Shown: positions 21,546 through 33,269, counted from the stretch's first letter. The stretch is DNA of 64,000 nt from Sternotherus odoratus (GCA_032164245.1 JAVMKO010000003.1:41976890-42040889); one strand, 5' to 3'. The notes: generated from the sequence alone by a model not told the origin. Numbers and translations are program-made.

Positions 21546-23197
21546 ATCTTATTGATTTAAAAGCTGTTTTTCACTCTGTTGATTGTTGCTCCCTCTGGCT
21601 TGGCTGCAAGTTCTGGTGTGCCTGGCAAGCTCCTCAATCTTCCACTGGAAATATTGCCCAGGTGAGAGCCATGTCTTCTTAGAACGAACTTAGGTTTGAG
21701 CACAACTGCAATGTTAATTAAAAGTTCATGGATGACCCAATTTGTTCAACACTGTTATTGACCAAATGATGGGAACCCATCAGTAGTCACTGTGGCAAAG
21801 CTTTGGCCTTGTCCCTGTGGGTCCCGTGCTTCCAGGCAGTTTGTGCTAGCCTCAGAGGCTCACTGTGACCCTCCACATAGCCCTTCTTTCTTTAGAGACC
21901 AGGTCACAGTTTATTGAGTGATAGTCTTTGTTGTCTCCCAACCTCAGTGATTAATTAGGGAAGGTAGAAAGGGGGGAGCCCAGGCCCACCCTCTACTCCG
22001 GCCCACCCTCTACACCCTCTACTCTATTCCCCACAGCAGTCCCTGTTTCTTTAAACTCCACTTCACCCTTACCTCAGGGCCTCCTTCCTTGCTTATATGT
22101 TGTCTTCCATTCAGTCTCACCAACAGCACAACTTCCTCCCACAGCTCCTGACATTCCCCCCCCCCAACTAACTGGGAGGGTATTTAACTGGTTTTAGCCA
22201 GACCCTGATTGGCTTCAGGTGTCACAATCAGTCTAGCTATTTCTGCTGCTTTCTAGAAGCTTCTTAATTGGCCTCAGGTGTCTTGATTAGACTGGAGTAG
22301 CCTTTGTTTGGCTATCCAGGGAACAGGGACCTGCTCATCCTGAGGCTGATATACCTCCCTTCCAGCATTCTCTTATACCCTTCTAGTTTGACTCCATCAC
22401 AACACATACTGGATGTGGTACTGCATGAATTCTGCATAGCAGAAGTGAATTTGAAGATGGCAAGGTTATATCCACATCCTTAAAAAAATAATCTCATCGA
22501 TTCCCTGAATAAATAAGTTTAATCTTCAAGTCAATTGAAGAGAACACCAAACTGATAAAGGTGGCTGATGGACCTCTACATTTTCCCATCATAATCAATG
22601 GACAAGAACTGGAATTTATCCCCAAGGAAGGAGGTTGCTTTGCTGACCTGAAACATTGAATCAGCAAGGCTACAGGTGCCATCCATGTTCTTGGAAGTAT
22701 CTATGGCATCAAAGCCACTTATTACTCTGAACTAAGATGCCTATCTTTCAAGCAGCAGTGAATTCTGTCCTCTGTCCTCTGCCCTCTGAAACCTCAGCTA
22801 TCAAAGATATGTTAATACTCCACAAGTACACTTTAACCATGAAACAGCAATGATGTATTAAAGGCATATAGTGGTCTCATCACATTACAAACAAAGATAT
22901 TGGGCATTGGAGTAACCAACTTCCAATGTCTTCCCAATTGACTCAATGTCAGCTCAGAGGGTTTGGCTATCTGCTCCATATGCCAGAATCCACACCAGCC
23001 TTTTATATGTTCAGTCAAACAAAAGCTGGATGGAGAAGACCTTGCAGATAGCTTCATATTCGCTGGAGGGATGTTGAGGCTTACAACCTTGCCCACCTCA
23101 GCTTTAATGAACCAAGTCTCGACATTGGTAGGAGATGGGGTTATCTGGAAATGGATGGTCTGAAGTGTTCCACAAGCAGGAGAATGAATGAATGAAT
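21546..23197 (+). mobile_element. Second LINE (non-CR1 RT), split by an LTR
   Basis: At 21,546 the plus strand reads 'NLIDLKAVFHSVDCCSLW', the RT palm motif that is FIDLKAAFDSVDR..LW in intact elements. After the LTR insertion, translation resumes with 'INGQELEFIPKEGGCFADL' and 'ISKATGAIHVLGSIYGIKA', like the '.I.G..L..V..F.YLGS...' and 'RISKA...' blocks of this LINE type. Further on come 'QLRGFGYLLHMPEST' and 'TKAGWRRP', degraded forms of the C-terminal 'RW.GHV.RM.D' and 'G.R..GRP' blocks. It ends in a (GAAT)n tail at 23,184-23,197. The clade is uncertain (RTE- or L2-like). Frameshifts and stops throughout. Confidence 0.65.
21791..22401 (+). mobile_element. Solo LTR-like insertion (611 bp)
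   Basis: It starts 'tgtggcaaagctttggcc' and ends 'tgactccatcaca', giving TG...CA ends, and matches a familiar turtle LTR family ('ccttgtccctgtgggtcc'). It splits the surrounding LINE, whose coding resumes on the far side. I could not find a clean target duplication. Non-coding. Confidence 0.65.
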
Positions 23198-25101
23198 GTT
23201 TTATAAAAACTCAAAGATAATATATTTTGTGGGGCAGTTGAACTTTTTAGACACAAAATATGTCTTAACTACAAAATGAGAAATCTCTACCATAGTTGTA
23301 GTTTATTTTCTTCTTCAGTAGTGAGCTGGGTTGTATGTGTCCAATAAACACTTCAGTAAATGTGGCATAGTGTGAGTAGGTACAAAAGTGAAGTATAGTA
23401 AGTATTTTGGATGAGATTTTCAAAGTATGTGCCAAAAGGCAGTGAAAGCTGCAGAGTACTCAATACTTTTGAATTATCCATCTGCTTAATCAGTGGCTTA
23501 GGAGCCTAACTTTCAGCACTCGTTTTTTCAAGTTTTGTCCACTGATTAGATTGTGATTCCTACAAGTTATGGACTGAAGATGGCATTTCTAATCATAAAT
23601 GCCAATCCACTGTATTAGGAAAGTAGGATGCAAATAACCATATTAAGAATTTAAGAACCTGCTTTAATTCTTCTATAGATAAATGAATGTGATGTACATA
23701 TACATTGTATGCCTTTCATTAATGTACTATAAGTACAATGTATTTGAGTTAGAACATCTAAATAATGTACTGTACTACAAAACACACACAGGAAACAATA
23801 ATGTTTGCATTCATTTATGCTACAGTGCCAGAAGTAATATTGCATTCAAGGTAACTGTGACTTTTATGTAACAGACTTGATTACAATCTGTTAAACTTGT
23901 CAGGCAAATCTACCTCCCCAACTAACACAGAGACATCAAAGTGTCTCTTCTGACCACTATTTCTCCACTGTTTCTCCCAACTTATTTTTTTTAAATGACA
24001 GGAACCTTCAGTTGGGCTTTGTATTCATTTTTCAACAGAGCTGATGCAGTTCCAGATTTGCTATTCTGTTAAATGCCACTCCTTATTTATCAGAGTCCAG
24101 GGCCAGCATGTCATTGACAGCCTATGCCAATATAGGGTAATTTACTGAATTTCAATTTGCACAATAAGTTTGTTTTAATTAACAACAGAAGGAAAGGTAG
24201 CCATACAATTAAAGCTCATAAGCATAGTAGACACTTGCTTTTACCCTTCACTTGGGCCCACTACTTGTATTTAAGGATGGATAGTCATTGTCCAGCTGAT
24301 GGGAGGTATCTGATTTGAAATCCAATATATCACACCATGACATATTATAACCTCTGCCTAACTAAGAGAATATAACATGGTATAATAATGTGTATCAGGC
24401 GCTTTACATAAAACATTTTGAATACCTTCTGTGGCAATAGATTGACAGCATCTGATCCAAATGTTTTGGCAGGTGAATAGTGTGGATAGTGTGAATTACT
24501 CATGAATTTTAATTCATGGATCATTTATTATCTACTCGGTATAATTCTAAGTATTTAACAAGAAGCTGCAATTTAGTTTTCTGAGCGAGGGGTCAAATGA
24601 CATCTTTTCTTTAAAAATGAGGGTTTTTTGTTTGCATCTAAACAAATCAGAATTGCAAGGCCACAATAAGAAAGCTATTGTATCTGCAACCTGCAATGAC
24701 AATGTTACAATTTTCAAGTACTATTATACAGCTTCCAATTTCTATCCTTAATGAATCATGAGATTTTGGACTTCCTAATTATCCAGTATTAAATATTGCC
24801 CATCTCCCACTTAGGTTCAGTAAAATTATTGACAGAAATGCCACAGCTGAGAGAAAAAAAAATACTCTGGTTATTGTTTTGTGTGTTTTTTATTAATTAA
24901 TTATTACTACTATTTTATTTTAATCATAACTATTTGAAGGTTCTCTGATTTGGAATGTTAGTCCACTGAGAGAGAGATTAGTGTGCAGAGTGGTGGTATG
25001 AAAATTACAAGTTCATTGTAAAACAAATTTATATCATAGACCCAAAATGGTATGTATCCATGGTATACATAGCTATAGATACTATAGTATATATAACAGA
25101 G
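23198..25101. other. Unassigned AT-rich DNA
   Basis: No gene was seen. It has long AT-rich runs and short AC/AT-rich patches. No repeat family was recognised by eye. Confidence 0.4.
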
Positions 25102-25794
25102 TGACAGGGCACAACTCACCACTGTGGCATCTCCTGCCTGCTATGCTGGGAATTAGCTTAGTTCACCAGTGCATCGTCATCTTATGATGTATTACCGCTG
25201 TGATGTCTGTTCCAGGAAGTATGTTGTCCCCAAAGAACACAGTGTCCTATTCAGGACACAGCCCTCTGGTTGTGTCATAATCTGTTCTTCCCCCTTTCAG
25301 GGGGACCATAATCCACTGTCCAGCCACTTCCTCAGTGGCAAGTGGGGGACTGGGGAAGGGACCCGGGCTCGCTCAGTACTCTGGGTCCTGGCCCAGAGAC
25401 CCTTTAGATGGCAGCCACATGCTGCATCCTCTCTAACCCCAGTCTACTTCACTGGGTCACTTTCCCATAGCCCCAGAACCTTCTCTGCTGTTGTCTCACC
25501 CTCACTCCCTTGATCCTGCCCAGCACTGCTCTATCCAAGGTGCTAGCTGCCTTCTCCCTGCAAGGCAACCAGTCCTCCTCACTTCCCGAGTTCCAGGGGG
25601 TGACTGACCTCCTCTGTCCTGAGACTCATCTTAATGGGCCTGCCCTGCCCTGATTGGCTGCTCGTCATAGACCTCTCCAATTGGCTGTCTCTTGCAAAGC
25701 CTCCCTAGTGTCTTCTCCCATTGGCTGCCTGTTGTGCACCCTTCCAGGGTCCTATTAATCCTTTATGGGCTAGTGTGGGGCAGATGCCCCATCA
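25102..25794 (+). mobile_element. LTR-like element (693 bp), degraded
   Basis: The ends are 'tgacagggca' and 'tgccccatca', TG...CA with an inverted terminal match of about 8/10. Internal phrases such as 'gcatctcctgcctgctatgctgggaa' parallel the element at 45,133 ('gcgcctcccgctggtcatctgggga'), so the two belong to related families. The 3' half has several 'gattggctg' repeats, typical of U3/U5-flanking sequence. No target duplication was detected. Confidence 0.55.
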
Positions 25795-25837
25795 TGTGTT
25801 CTAAAGTGATATTCCACAATTATTTCCTATCCTTATG

Positions 25838-26075
25838 GGCCTGATCCTGTTTTCATTTAACTCAATATATTAAAAGTAGCATTGACTTCAATGGAGCAGA
25901 ATTATAATACACCTTTAAAAGATACTCCACATTCTGGCCCCAATCCAGAAAATCACTTAAGCACGTGCTTAATTTTAAGGTCTGAGCCTGTCTCAATTGA
26001 AATCAATAGCAAAACTCTGATTGAGTTAAATGGGTTTAGGATTCATCTCCACTGCTCAAGTGATTGAAGTCAAGC
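25838..26075. repeat. Degenerate palindromic 'cctgatcctg' family repeat
   Basis: Motifs 'gggcctgatcctgttttca', 'attgacttcaatggagc', 'cttaagcacgtgcttaa' and 'aatcaatagcaaaactctg' are those of the turtle dispersed palindromic repeat. Two partial copies appear to lie in tandem. Non-coding. Confidence 0.5.
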
Positions 26076-26442
26076 ATGTGGTTCAGTAGAGCGGAACCAG
26101 AATGCTCTGCACCATGTTGGATTGAACCCTAAATCAGGAAAAGCTGCGGTACCTCAAATACAAATATGTGTGGTTGACTTTAATGTCAAGCAGTCTAACA
26201 GAGACATTTGTACAGTTGCCACATTTGTACAGGTTCCCAATTGCCTCCGAATTTGATAATTGTATTAAATGTTACCAGAGTATTGCAGTATCACCTGTAG
26301 TAACTATAAATAGCAACAAGGCAATACCGCCAAACTCTGAGGTAACTATTTTTTTGAAAGGAAATATTGGCGAGTTTTTAAATATGACTCCTGTATATAG
26401 CCGCTATGCTGTGATAATGTATTGGCAAGAGGACTTATTTTT
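26076..26442. other. Unassigned; 90-codon open frame without known motif
   Basis: A plus-strand frame starting at 26,168 stays open for 121 codons. Its first 90 codons are unrelated to the CR1 that follows, and the composition looks protein-like. I found no domain, splice acceptor or donor that would make it an exon. Confidence 0.3.
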
Positions 26443-26765
26443 TCACACAATGCACAGTCAACTTGTGGAACTCCTTACTAAAGGATGTTGTGAAAGCCAA
26501 GACCATAATAGGGCTCAAAAAAGAACTAGATAAATTCATGGAGGATAGGTCCATCAATGGCTATTACCCAGGATGGGCAGGGATGACGTCACTAGCCTCA
26601 GTTTGCCAGAAACTGAGAATGGGTGATATAGGATGGATCACTTGGTGATTCGTTGTTCTGTTCATTCCCTCTGGGGCACCTGGCATTGGCCACTGCTGGA
26701 AGACAGAGCTATGTTCACCTTTGGTCTGACCCAGTAAGGTGATCCTTATATTCTTATGGCAAGAA
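26443..26765 (+). mobile_element. CR1-type LINE 3' end
   Basis: The plus strand encodes the C-terminal block 'VNLWNSLLKDVVKAKTII', 'LKKELDKFMEDRSINGYY' and 'GMTSLASVCQKLRMGDIG'. The untranslated tail follows with 'gggcacctggcattggccac' and 'ggtctgacccagtaaggtga', ending 'ttcttatgg'. This is the same subfamily as the minus-strand copy at 2.06 kb and the fragment at 39.4 kb. Severely 5' truncated. Confidence 0.92.
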
Positions 26766-27440
26766 GTGAACCTAACTTTCTTTAGAAAGCTGAAGTGGCA
26801 TCTAAGAGTTTCACAGGAATCACTGGAGGCTCTAAGACAGCAAGGGCCCAATCCTTACTCATAGAAGTCCTTCACATTGGATTAAATGAGACAAATTTTA
26901 CAACTTTTCAGGATCAGTCTGAAAGGAATTGAAAGACAGACCTAGTTCAAATAAGATAGATGTTTCAGACAGTGACTTGTGGAAGAAAAAATGTGCAGAT
27001 TTCCTCCATGCTTTATGATTAAATTTTAATTCAAATATATTAAAGGAACTCTGCAGTGTAATATAAAATATATTCTAAACCCTACATTTAAGTACAAAGA
27101 TCTGATAAAATTAGTGTAAGGCTAATAATAACTAAAAAAAACAATTAACAATCAACTAAGTAGCTATCATCCTGGTAGTCTGATGAGACAAAGTACTTTC
27201 CATCAGCAGAAACGGGGCTTCTTCTGGAAAGGAGAATTACTGTGTTAGTAGAATTATTGCTTCCTCTCAAAGACCATTTTACATCTTTCAAAGATCACTT
27301 TTGAAGACGCTATATTCCTATTTAGATTTATTCTAGAAGTTTCTAGATAAATTAGAACAGGAGTTGTACTATGATTATCTACAGTCATCCTCCTCCTCCT
27401 CATCATCATACTCATCACTCCCGCAGCTGCACTGGTCATT
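26766..27440. other. Unassigned DNA with a short TCC/TCA tract
   Basis: No gene was seen. A 'tcctcctcctcctcatcatcat' simple repeat lies at about 27,388-27,410. Confidence 0.45.
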
Positions 27441-28222
27441 GGGGCATCATTTATAAGTAATCACCTAATTGTCTCCACCCCTGACAATTGCGCATCAATG
27501 CTTGAGTATCCACAAAGTCCATTCCTGTCCACTCTTTTATGTTGTTAATCCATCTCTTTTTCTGTCTACCTCTTCTTTTCTTCCCCTGTACTGTCCTTTG
27601 TAGGTTGATCTTGGATGAGCCAGATGATCTTATTATATGGCTGTAACACTTCAGCTTGTGCTTTTTCATGGTCAGCAGGAGGTCTTCATATGACCCAGCA
27701 CAATGATGTTGCGAACCTCTTCATTAGTGATGTGGTCGAAGTAGGAGATGCCCAGGATTTTACAGAGAATCTCATCTCTACTACCTGTATTTTCATTCAA
27801 GTTCTTCCATAAGGGTCCATGTCTCAAATAAATACAGAAAATGGAAATAACCAGTGCAGTCTCAAATAAATACAGAAAATGGAAATAACCAACAGTCTCT
27901 GTTTGGGTTCCAGGGAGATATTGTTATTCCTCCAAATTGGCATTAGCTTTATAACTGTTGCTGTTGTTTGTGCAGTTTCTGCCTTTGACCCTTCATCGGT
28001 GATGATTGCTCCCAAATACTTGAACTTTTCCACTGTCTCTAACTCTTGTCCACTGACAGTGATATGTGAGCCAATCCGGTCTCATTTTTTTGTCATCACC
28101 TTGATTTTCTCTGCACTGATTTCCATACCGTATTTTGTGGAGGTTTCACCCAGTTGTTTCACAAGTTTGGCAACTTCATCTTTGCTACCTGCCAAGCCGT
28201 CAATGGACACTAGATTATGCTT
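27441..28222 (-). mobile_element. RTE-like LINE, RT C-terminal half, degraded
   Basis: On the minus strand the translation contains, in order, 'VSIDGLAGSKDEVAKLV', 'TKYGMEISAEKIKVM', 'VEKFKYLGAIITDEGS', 'TTATVIKLMPIWRNNNISL', 'DEILCKILGISYFDHITNE'-like pieces, 'SHIIRSSGSSKINLQRTV' and 'KKRRGRQKKRWINNIKEWTG'. These are the RT thumb and C-terminal blocks of an RTE-like non-LTR element. The fragment begins just after the expected catalytic YADD box, which is missing. A 38-bp tandem duplication at 27,821-27,896 breaks it. Confidence 0.85.
27821..27896. repeat. 38-bp tandem duplication in the LINE
   Basis: The segment starting 'gtctcaaataaatacagaaa' at 27,821 is repeated at 27,859 with almost no change. 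It is a local duplication after insertion of the LINE. Confidence 0.92.
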
Positions 28223-28239
28223 TTAGACACAAGCCTAAC

Positions 28240-28360
28240 TAGGAGGACCAGATGATCTGATTTTACAGGGTCAGTCCCAATTTTGGTGTCTTTTTCTTAT
28301 ATAGGTGCCTATTACCCACTACCCCGTCCCGATTTTTTACACTTGCTATCTGATCACCCA
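28240..28360. mobile_element. Small hAT-like MITE (121 bp)
   Basis: The left end 'taggaggaccagatgatc' and the inverse of the right end ('tgggtgatcagatagc') are matched terminal inverted repeats with mismatches. The flanks 'aagcctaac' (28,231-28,239) and 'aggtctaac' (28,361-28,369) agree at 7 of 9 bases, fitting an old 8-bp duplication. Internal 'gggtcagtccca' and 'cgtcccgatttttt' are typical of this turtle family. The end sequence resembles that of the gene-capturing element at 55.9 kb. Confidence 0.75.
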
Positions 28361-28369
28361 AGGTCTAAC

Positions 28370-28714
28370 CAAAATGATGGCTAGACTCAACCCCAGAAGT
28401 AGCTCTGGGAATCACTGTTTTCCTCTTGGTCTGAGAAGGGAGGTAAATTTCCTGTTAATCTATACCATCTGGTATGTATATTAGCTCCTGAACCAGGCTG
28501 TGTTCATTTCCCATCTCTAAATACAAACTCACTTGTTTTCTCATGCATTCCGTGAACCAAGATCCAGATATCCAATCAATGGGTATAAAGTTTTAACTCC
28601 CCTTATTCATCTATACAATTATGTAGTCCAAGTTATAATTTAGTTCTGACATGTCCAAAAAGGTAACATTCAGTAAGGGACATATTCTACCACACTTACT
28701 TATTTGTAGTATCT
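28370..28714. other. Unassigned DNA
   Basis: No gene or repeat was recognised. Confidence 0.4.
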
Positions 28715-28812
28715 TACTATTGTTTTTATATTATTATTTAACATGTATTTTGTGGTAGTTCCTAAAGGCCACAACTAGGTCGTATTATTCTAGGCACTGT
28801 ACAAACATGATA
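28715..28812 (+). repeat. Ancient interspersed repeat fragment
   Basis: Motifs 'ttattatttaacatgtattt', 'ggtagttcctaaaggccac' and 'ctaggcactgtacaaacatg' match an old amniote repeat, also seen inverted at 9,395-9,505. Confidence 0.6.
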
Positions 28813-30764
28813 ACTCCACTGCTACCAATGGGGCTACCCACAGAGTAAAATAATTATCAAAATTCAGAAAAGTTGCAGAATCTGGTCTTAAGTAATTTAC
28901 TTTGTATTAGACTCCCATTCTTGGTCATCCTTTAACTTGTAGACATTTTTTAAAGTTTTAACATTTTTCTAACGTTAACACATATGAAATGTGTTTAGCA
29001 TATGGAAATGTAAACTAGCAGTTAAACTAGGTATGGAAAACTGTGACTCTAGATTCCCTTAAATGGTTAGGCCAAAATTTTCAGATTTGGTTTGCTAGCA
29101 TTAGGAACCTAGAACCATATTTACACACCAACATGTGGATTTTGGCACCTAAGTTTAAACACCAATGTTTTTTGACTTCAGTTTATAAAGATATGATACC
29201 TTTTGTCCATTAAAAAATGAATCACTTCTTGTTTAATGCAGTGACATCATCATTGACATGTATCATTTGTGACCAGTGTGGTTGTATTTATTAACTGTTT
29301 GAATGTCACAGCCTGCAATTTCAAAGGGTAATAAAAAACATTGGACCAATTCTATTTTCAGCTAGTGCAAATACTTAATTATTCCATTGACTATAGTGGA
29401 ATTATTCTACATTTACACCAGCATAACAGTGTTCTAAATCTGGATAATTATCTATATTATGAAAGAAGTGATTGTATCTCATCATCCTGAAACATTATTC
29501 CCCAAATTCTTTATTTGACCTGTGAACATAAATTCCTTTTATAGAAAATAAAGTAAGTCACTTTTCAAGCAGTTATCATATCCCAGTGTAGCATTTATGA
29601 TAAAGAAGACTAAAGAATGCAGGAAGCAGATGGAAGAAAAGATGGCAGGTGTTCACTACCCCAAGATATTACTCTCTCTTACTTTAGAATGGTTGCCTGA
29701 AGTATTTGTTCATCTAAATCAGCACAACTGACAGGCTAGCATGAACGTTCAGGAAGATGAAAACCAGAGAGGAGCTAGAAAGAGAACACTGTTTTTTTTT
29801 TTATTATAACGTGATCGATTGGCTATAGGTGTAATAGAAATGACTGATCTTAAATTGTCTTTTATTGTCTGTGCTCTCCCTGAAATAAAAGTTTGAGTCC
29901 ACAACTGTTTGCCATAGATAACAATGTCCTGAATTTATTAGAACTCTTATTTTCTTCTGAATTTTCTCGGAACTCTAACAGCCTTCTTTAGAACATCTAG
30001 TCCCCCCCTGCCTACCTCTACCAGCACCACTGATATGCAAAGTGGTCAGTAACCCAAACCATCCTTCTTCTCTTTACAATGTATTGATTGCACTGTTTAG
30101 TTCAAATACACCCTCTCATCATAATGTCTAGTAAAAATCATATCTACCAATTTGTGTCCCTTTGAAAGTAGATACACTTCTCTGTCTAATGGGGATCTCC
30201 CTTGGAATTATCTGTACACTTCTGAAGGGGAAGTGGACCTTCCTATAATTTCATAGCATGGGGGGAAATTTACAGCCTTGATTTCAAAATTACCCCTTTT
30301 TATCATTTTCTATGCTCCTTCCCTTGTATTAAATACTAATTTTGTTAGCCAGCTCAGACATTCTCTATCTGATTGAGAAATTAGACACCTAGAAGGTAGA
30401 GGTGCCTTCAAAGCTGGTGATTGTCATAACGAAGTGAAAACACCACACATTTTGCAGTTGTTACAGCTGAAGAAATGGCAGAACATGATGGTGATAAGTC
30501 ATGACTGGGTTCACAGCTCTAAAAATAAAGTCTGTATAGAAAATTTTAATGTTAAGACTTCTGTCATCTACTGAGTTAATCTAGACATTGTATTACCAAA
30601 AAAATGCATAATACAGTAAAACTAAAGATAAAAATGAATATTTGATGGATTCACTTGTCTTAACCAACTGCTCAGAATAGTATGAGTATAACCAAAGTTT
30701 GCTGACCTTCCATGTATGATATGAAGCCAATCTTTTGATGTTAACACAGCAGAAAAATGAGAAT
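28813..30764. other. Unassigned AT-rich DNA
   Basis: No gene was seen. Weak matches to the palindromic 'attgac...tggaat' repeat family occur at about 29,345-29,440. Confidence 0.4.
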
Positions 30765-30850
30765 AGACACAGGCATGGAATCGAACCGGGGATCTCAATG
30801 CATGAGCCTCTACAGCATGAGCTAAAAGCTGGCTGTTAGCCAAGGATGTA
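30765..30850 (-). mobile_element. tRNA-like SINE head (putative)
   Basis: On the minus strand, 'tagctcatgctgtagagg' (box A-like) precedes 'ggttcgattcc', an exact Pol III box B, with tRNA-like spacing. The cloverleaf is not intact: the acceptor and anticodon stems do not pair well. So it is a tRNA-derived SINE or tRNA pseudogene rather than a working tRNA. The 3' extent is unknown. Confidence 0.5.
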
Positions 30851-31236
30851 GAGAAGACTAATTTTAGCTCTCTCTTTAAGTGGCCTTGGTGCTACTAGAG
30901 GGGACAGAACACCACACCCAGAAGGTGGGTAGGTTATACTTCAATATGAATCAAAAATAATTAACTACATAGACACCCACCTCTCTTTCTCTTAGAGAGG
31001 CAAAATATCATATATTATGACATCCTCTTAAGGGCTGCTACCAGAGCTTGTTGTAAAATGGCAATTGTTCTACAGGAATTTTTAAAACTCAGATCTCTGC
31101 TCCACCATCCCCCCAAAAAATTCATGGGAAATGTATTTTAGATAGTCAAGGGAAAAACAAAACAGAAAACAAACAAATAAAAACCATTTTCAGGGGGAAA
31201 AGAGGTTTTTTGGAAAATTACCAGAAAATTTAAACC

Positions 31237-31239
<3 letters not shown>

Positions 31240-31326
<87 letters not shown>
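31240..31326. repeat. (TA)n microsatellite, about 43 units
   Basis: An uninterrupted alternating TA tract of about 87 bases. It is likely variable in length and able to form cruciforms. Confidence 0.97.
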
Positions 31327-31331
<5 letters not shown>

Positions 31332-32082
31332 ATTACTTTCATTTTCCATTTCTGAAAACTAGGAAATTGTGACCAAAATGAAATAAAAAGCAGTGAAAAA
31401 TGTCATTGTTTTTTTAAGAGCTGTATTAGCTACAGTACTGTATGTGATTCTAACACTCATTAACTACAGTTTCCTCATTCAAAAATTGTATAGACATTAT
31501 AAAAGAGGGTAATATTTCTCATGGGTCAGGAAGGAAATATTCCAAAGGGACAAGGATTTTACTTTTTTTATTAAGCAAGCTTACAATAGCTAAAGTATTT
31601 CAAACAATATATAATGATCCATTTTAACAAATAGATACTCAGGTGATCATAAAGATTCTCAACAAGAAAATCAGAGGTATCTGGACAGTATTGTCAATCC
31701 CTTTTTCTTTACATTAGATGAGTTCTAATTAAATGAAGCCCTTTCCATAAAAACACCTTTTTTGATATAACATAAAAGGCTCATGCCGGCAGGCAGCAAA
31801 TTTTGCCTCTTCATGTAAGTGAGTCTTTAGAGAACTTTTCATCTTTTAAGAGGCTGTTCTCTACTCTAGATATGCAGAGACTATAGTTGTGCCTTTCTTG
31901 AATATTTTACATTGAATGGATTCTACATTTAAACACTTTCATATTAAGGGAACTGGACTTTTTTTTCCATTGTTTAAGAACATAAACTAAACTAAACTAA
32001 ATTCTCTGTTGATGTAGACTCCATGCAATCTCTCTAGACAATTGGATACCATTATCATGCAGTTCTTGCAAATATCATAGTA
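31327..32082. other. Unassigned AT-rich DNA
   Basis: No gene or classifiable repeat was recognised between the TA tract and the Helitron. Confidence 0.4.
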
Positions 32083-33141
32083 CTAGCGAAAATACCCGGC
32101 GTTGCTCGGGTCAGTCAGAGGTGGGGAGGGGGCAGAGAGCTGAGCGAGTGCGGGGTCCGTTGGAGGGGGGAGGGGGCAGAGAGCAAACCTGACACCCCCA
32201 CTGCACTTACCCCTCGACCAACCGGACTCACATTTTCACCCCCCCACCCAAACCCAACATCCCCATGTCTCCCCCTACCAACCCCAACACCCCCTGACCA
32301 ACACCCACACCTCACCCCCCGTAGACCAAACCTGACACACCCACCTCACTTTCCCCCCCAACCAAACCCGACACCCCTACCTACCACCACAAATAAACCC
32401 GACACCCACACCTCACTTACCACTCGACCAACCCCGACCCCGCTTCTCACTCCCCCAACCAAACCCAACACCCCCACCTTACCCCCCCACCAACCCCAAC
32501 ACCCCCTGACCAACCCCAACACCCACCCCTCACCCCTCACCCACCCCGACACCTTCCCACCCCCCCCAGACCAAACCCAACACCCCCGGCTCACTTACCT
32601 CCCGACCAAACCCGACACCCCCACCTCACCCCCCGATCAAACCTGACACCCCTACCTCACTTATCCTCTGGCCAAACCCAGCTCGGGTCCATCAGAGGTG
32701 GGGAGGGGCAGAGAGCTGAGTGAGTGCGGGGTCTGTTGGAGGGGAGTGGAGGCAGAGAGCTGAGCGAGTGCAGGGTCCGTTGGAGGGGGGAGGGGGCAGA
32801 GAGCTGAGCAAGTGTGGGGTCTGTTGGAGGGGGAGGGGGCAGAGAGCTGAGCGAGTGTGGGGTCCATTGGAGGGAGTATTATGACATCATAACTATGTCA
32901 CAGAGAACAGCAGCTGCCCAGCTGATCTGATTGGACTTTAAATAATTTCACCCCTGGGAGGCGTCAGAGGTGAGATTTGAAAAATTTTCGACTCTTACCC
33001 TGATTAGGACCCTAAGACCTATAACTGTACCAAATTTCAAGTCTCTAGCTCAAACAGTGTGGAAGGAATAAGCGCATGTACATACACGCATACATAACGC
33101 ATACATACACGCATACACCATTTGACTTTTATATATATAGA
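32083..33141 (-). mobile_element. Non-autonomous Helitron, 1,059 bp
   Basis: Read on the minus strand it starts 'TC' at 33,141-33,140, then 'tatatatataaaagtcaaa'. It ends with the hairpin 'cccgagcaacgccggg' and CTAG at 32,086-32,083, inserted between A and T. The 5' 200 bases parallel the plus-strand copy at 16.9 kb ('gagacttgaaatttggtaca'). No Rep/helicase frame. The interior again holds two array types: C-rich on the plus strand at about 32,200-32,670 and ~45-bp units with 'cagagagctgagcgagtg' at 32,098-32,185 and 32,690-32,880. It is half the length of the other copy because its arrays are shorter. Confidence 0.92.
32690..32880 (-). repeat. Tandem ~45-bp units inside the Helitron
   Basis: Four units marked by 'gaggggcagagagctgagc' or close variants, with one more copy near 32,130-32,180 on the other side of the C-rich array. 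It is related to the 46-bp array in the first Helitron, which contains 'ctcgctcag' at its start. Confidence 0.85.
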
Positions 33142-33269
33142 TTTATCATAAGTAATTTCTATTTGAATAAACAAGGATTGTTTTTGTCTATGGTATTTTA
33201 TTCACAGGATATAGAATATTCTTGCTTTTTTTTTCTATTGATTTAATTCAAAGGATAATAACTAAGCAT

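Noticed and set aside
30765..30850. A functional tRNA gene on the minus strand
   Set aside because: Box B is exact but the acceptor and anticodon stems do not pair; it is better explained as a SINE head or tRNA pseudogene.
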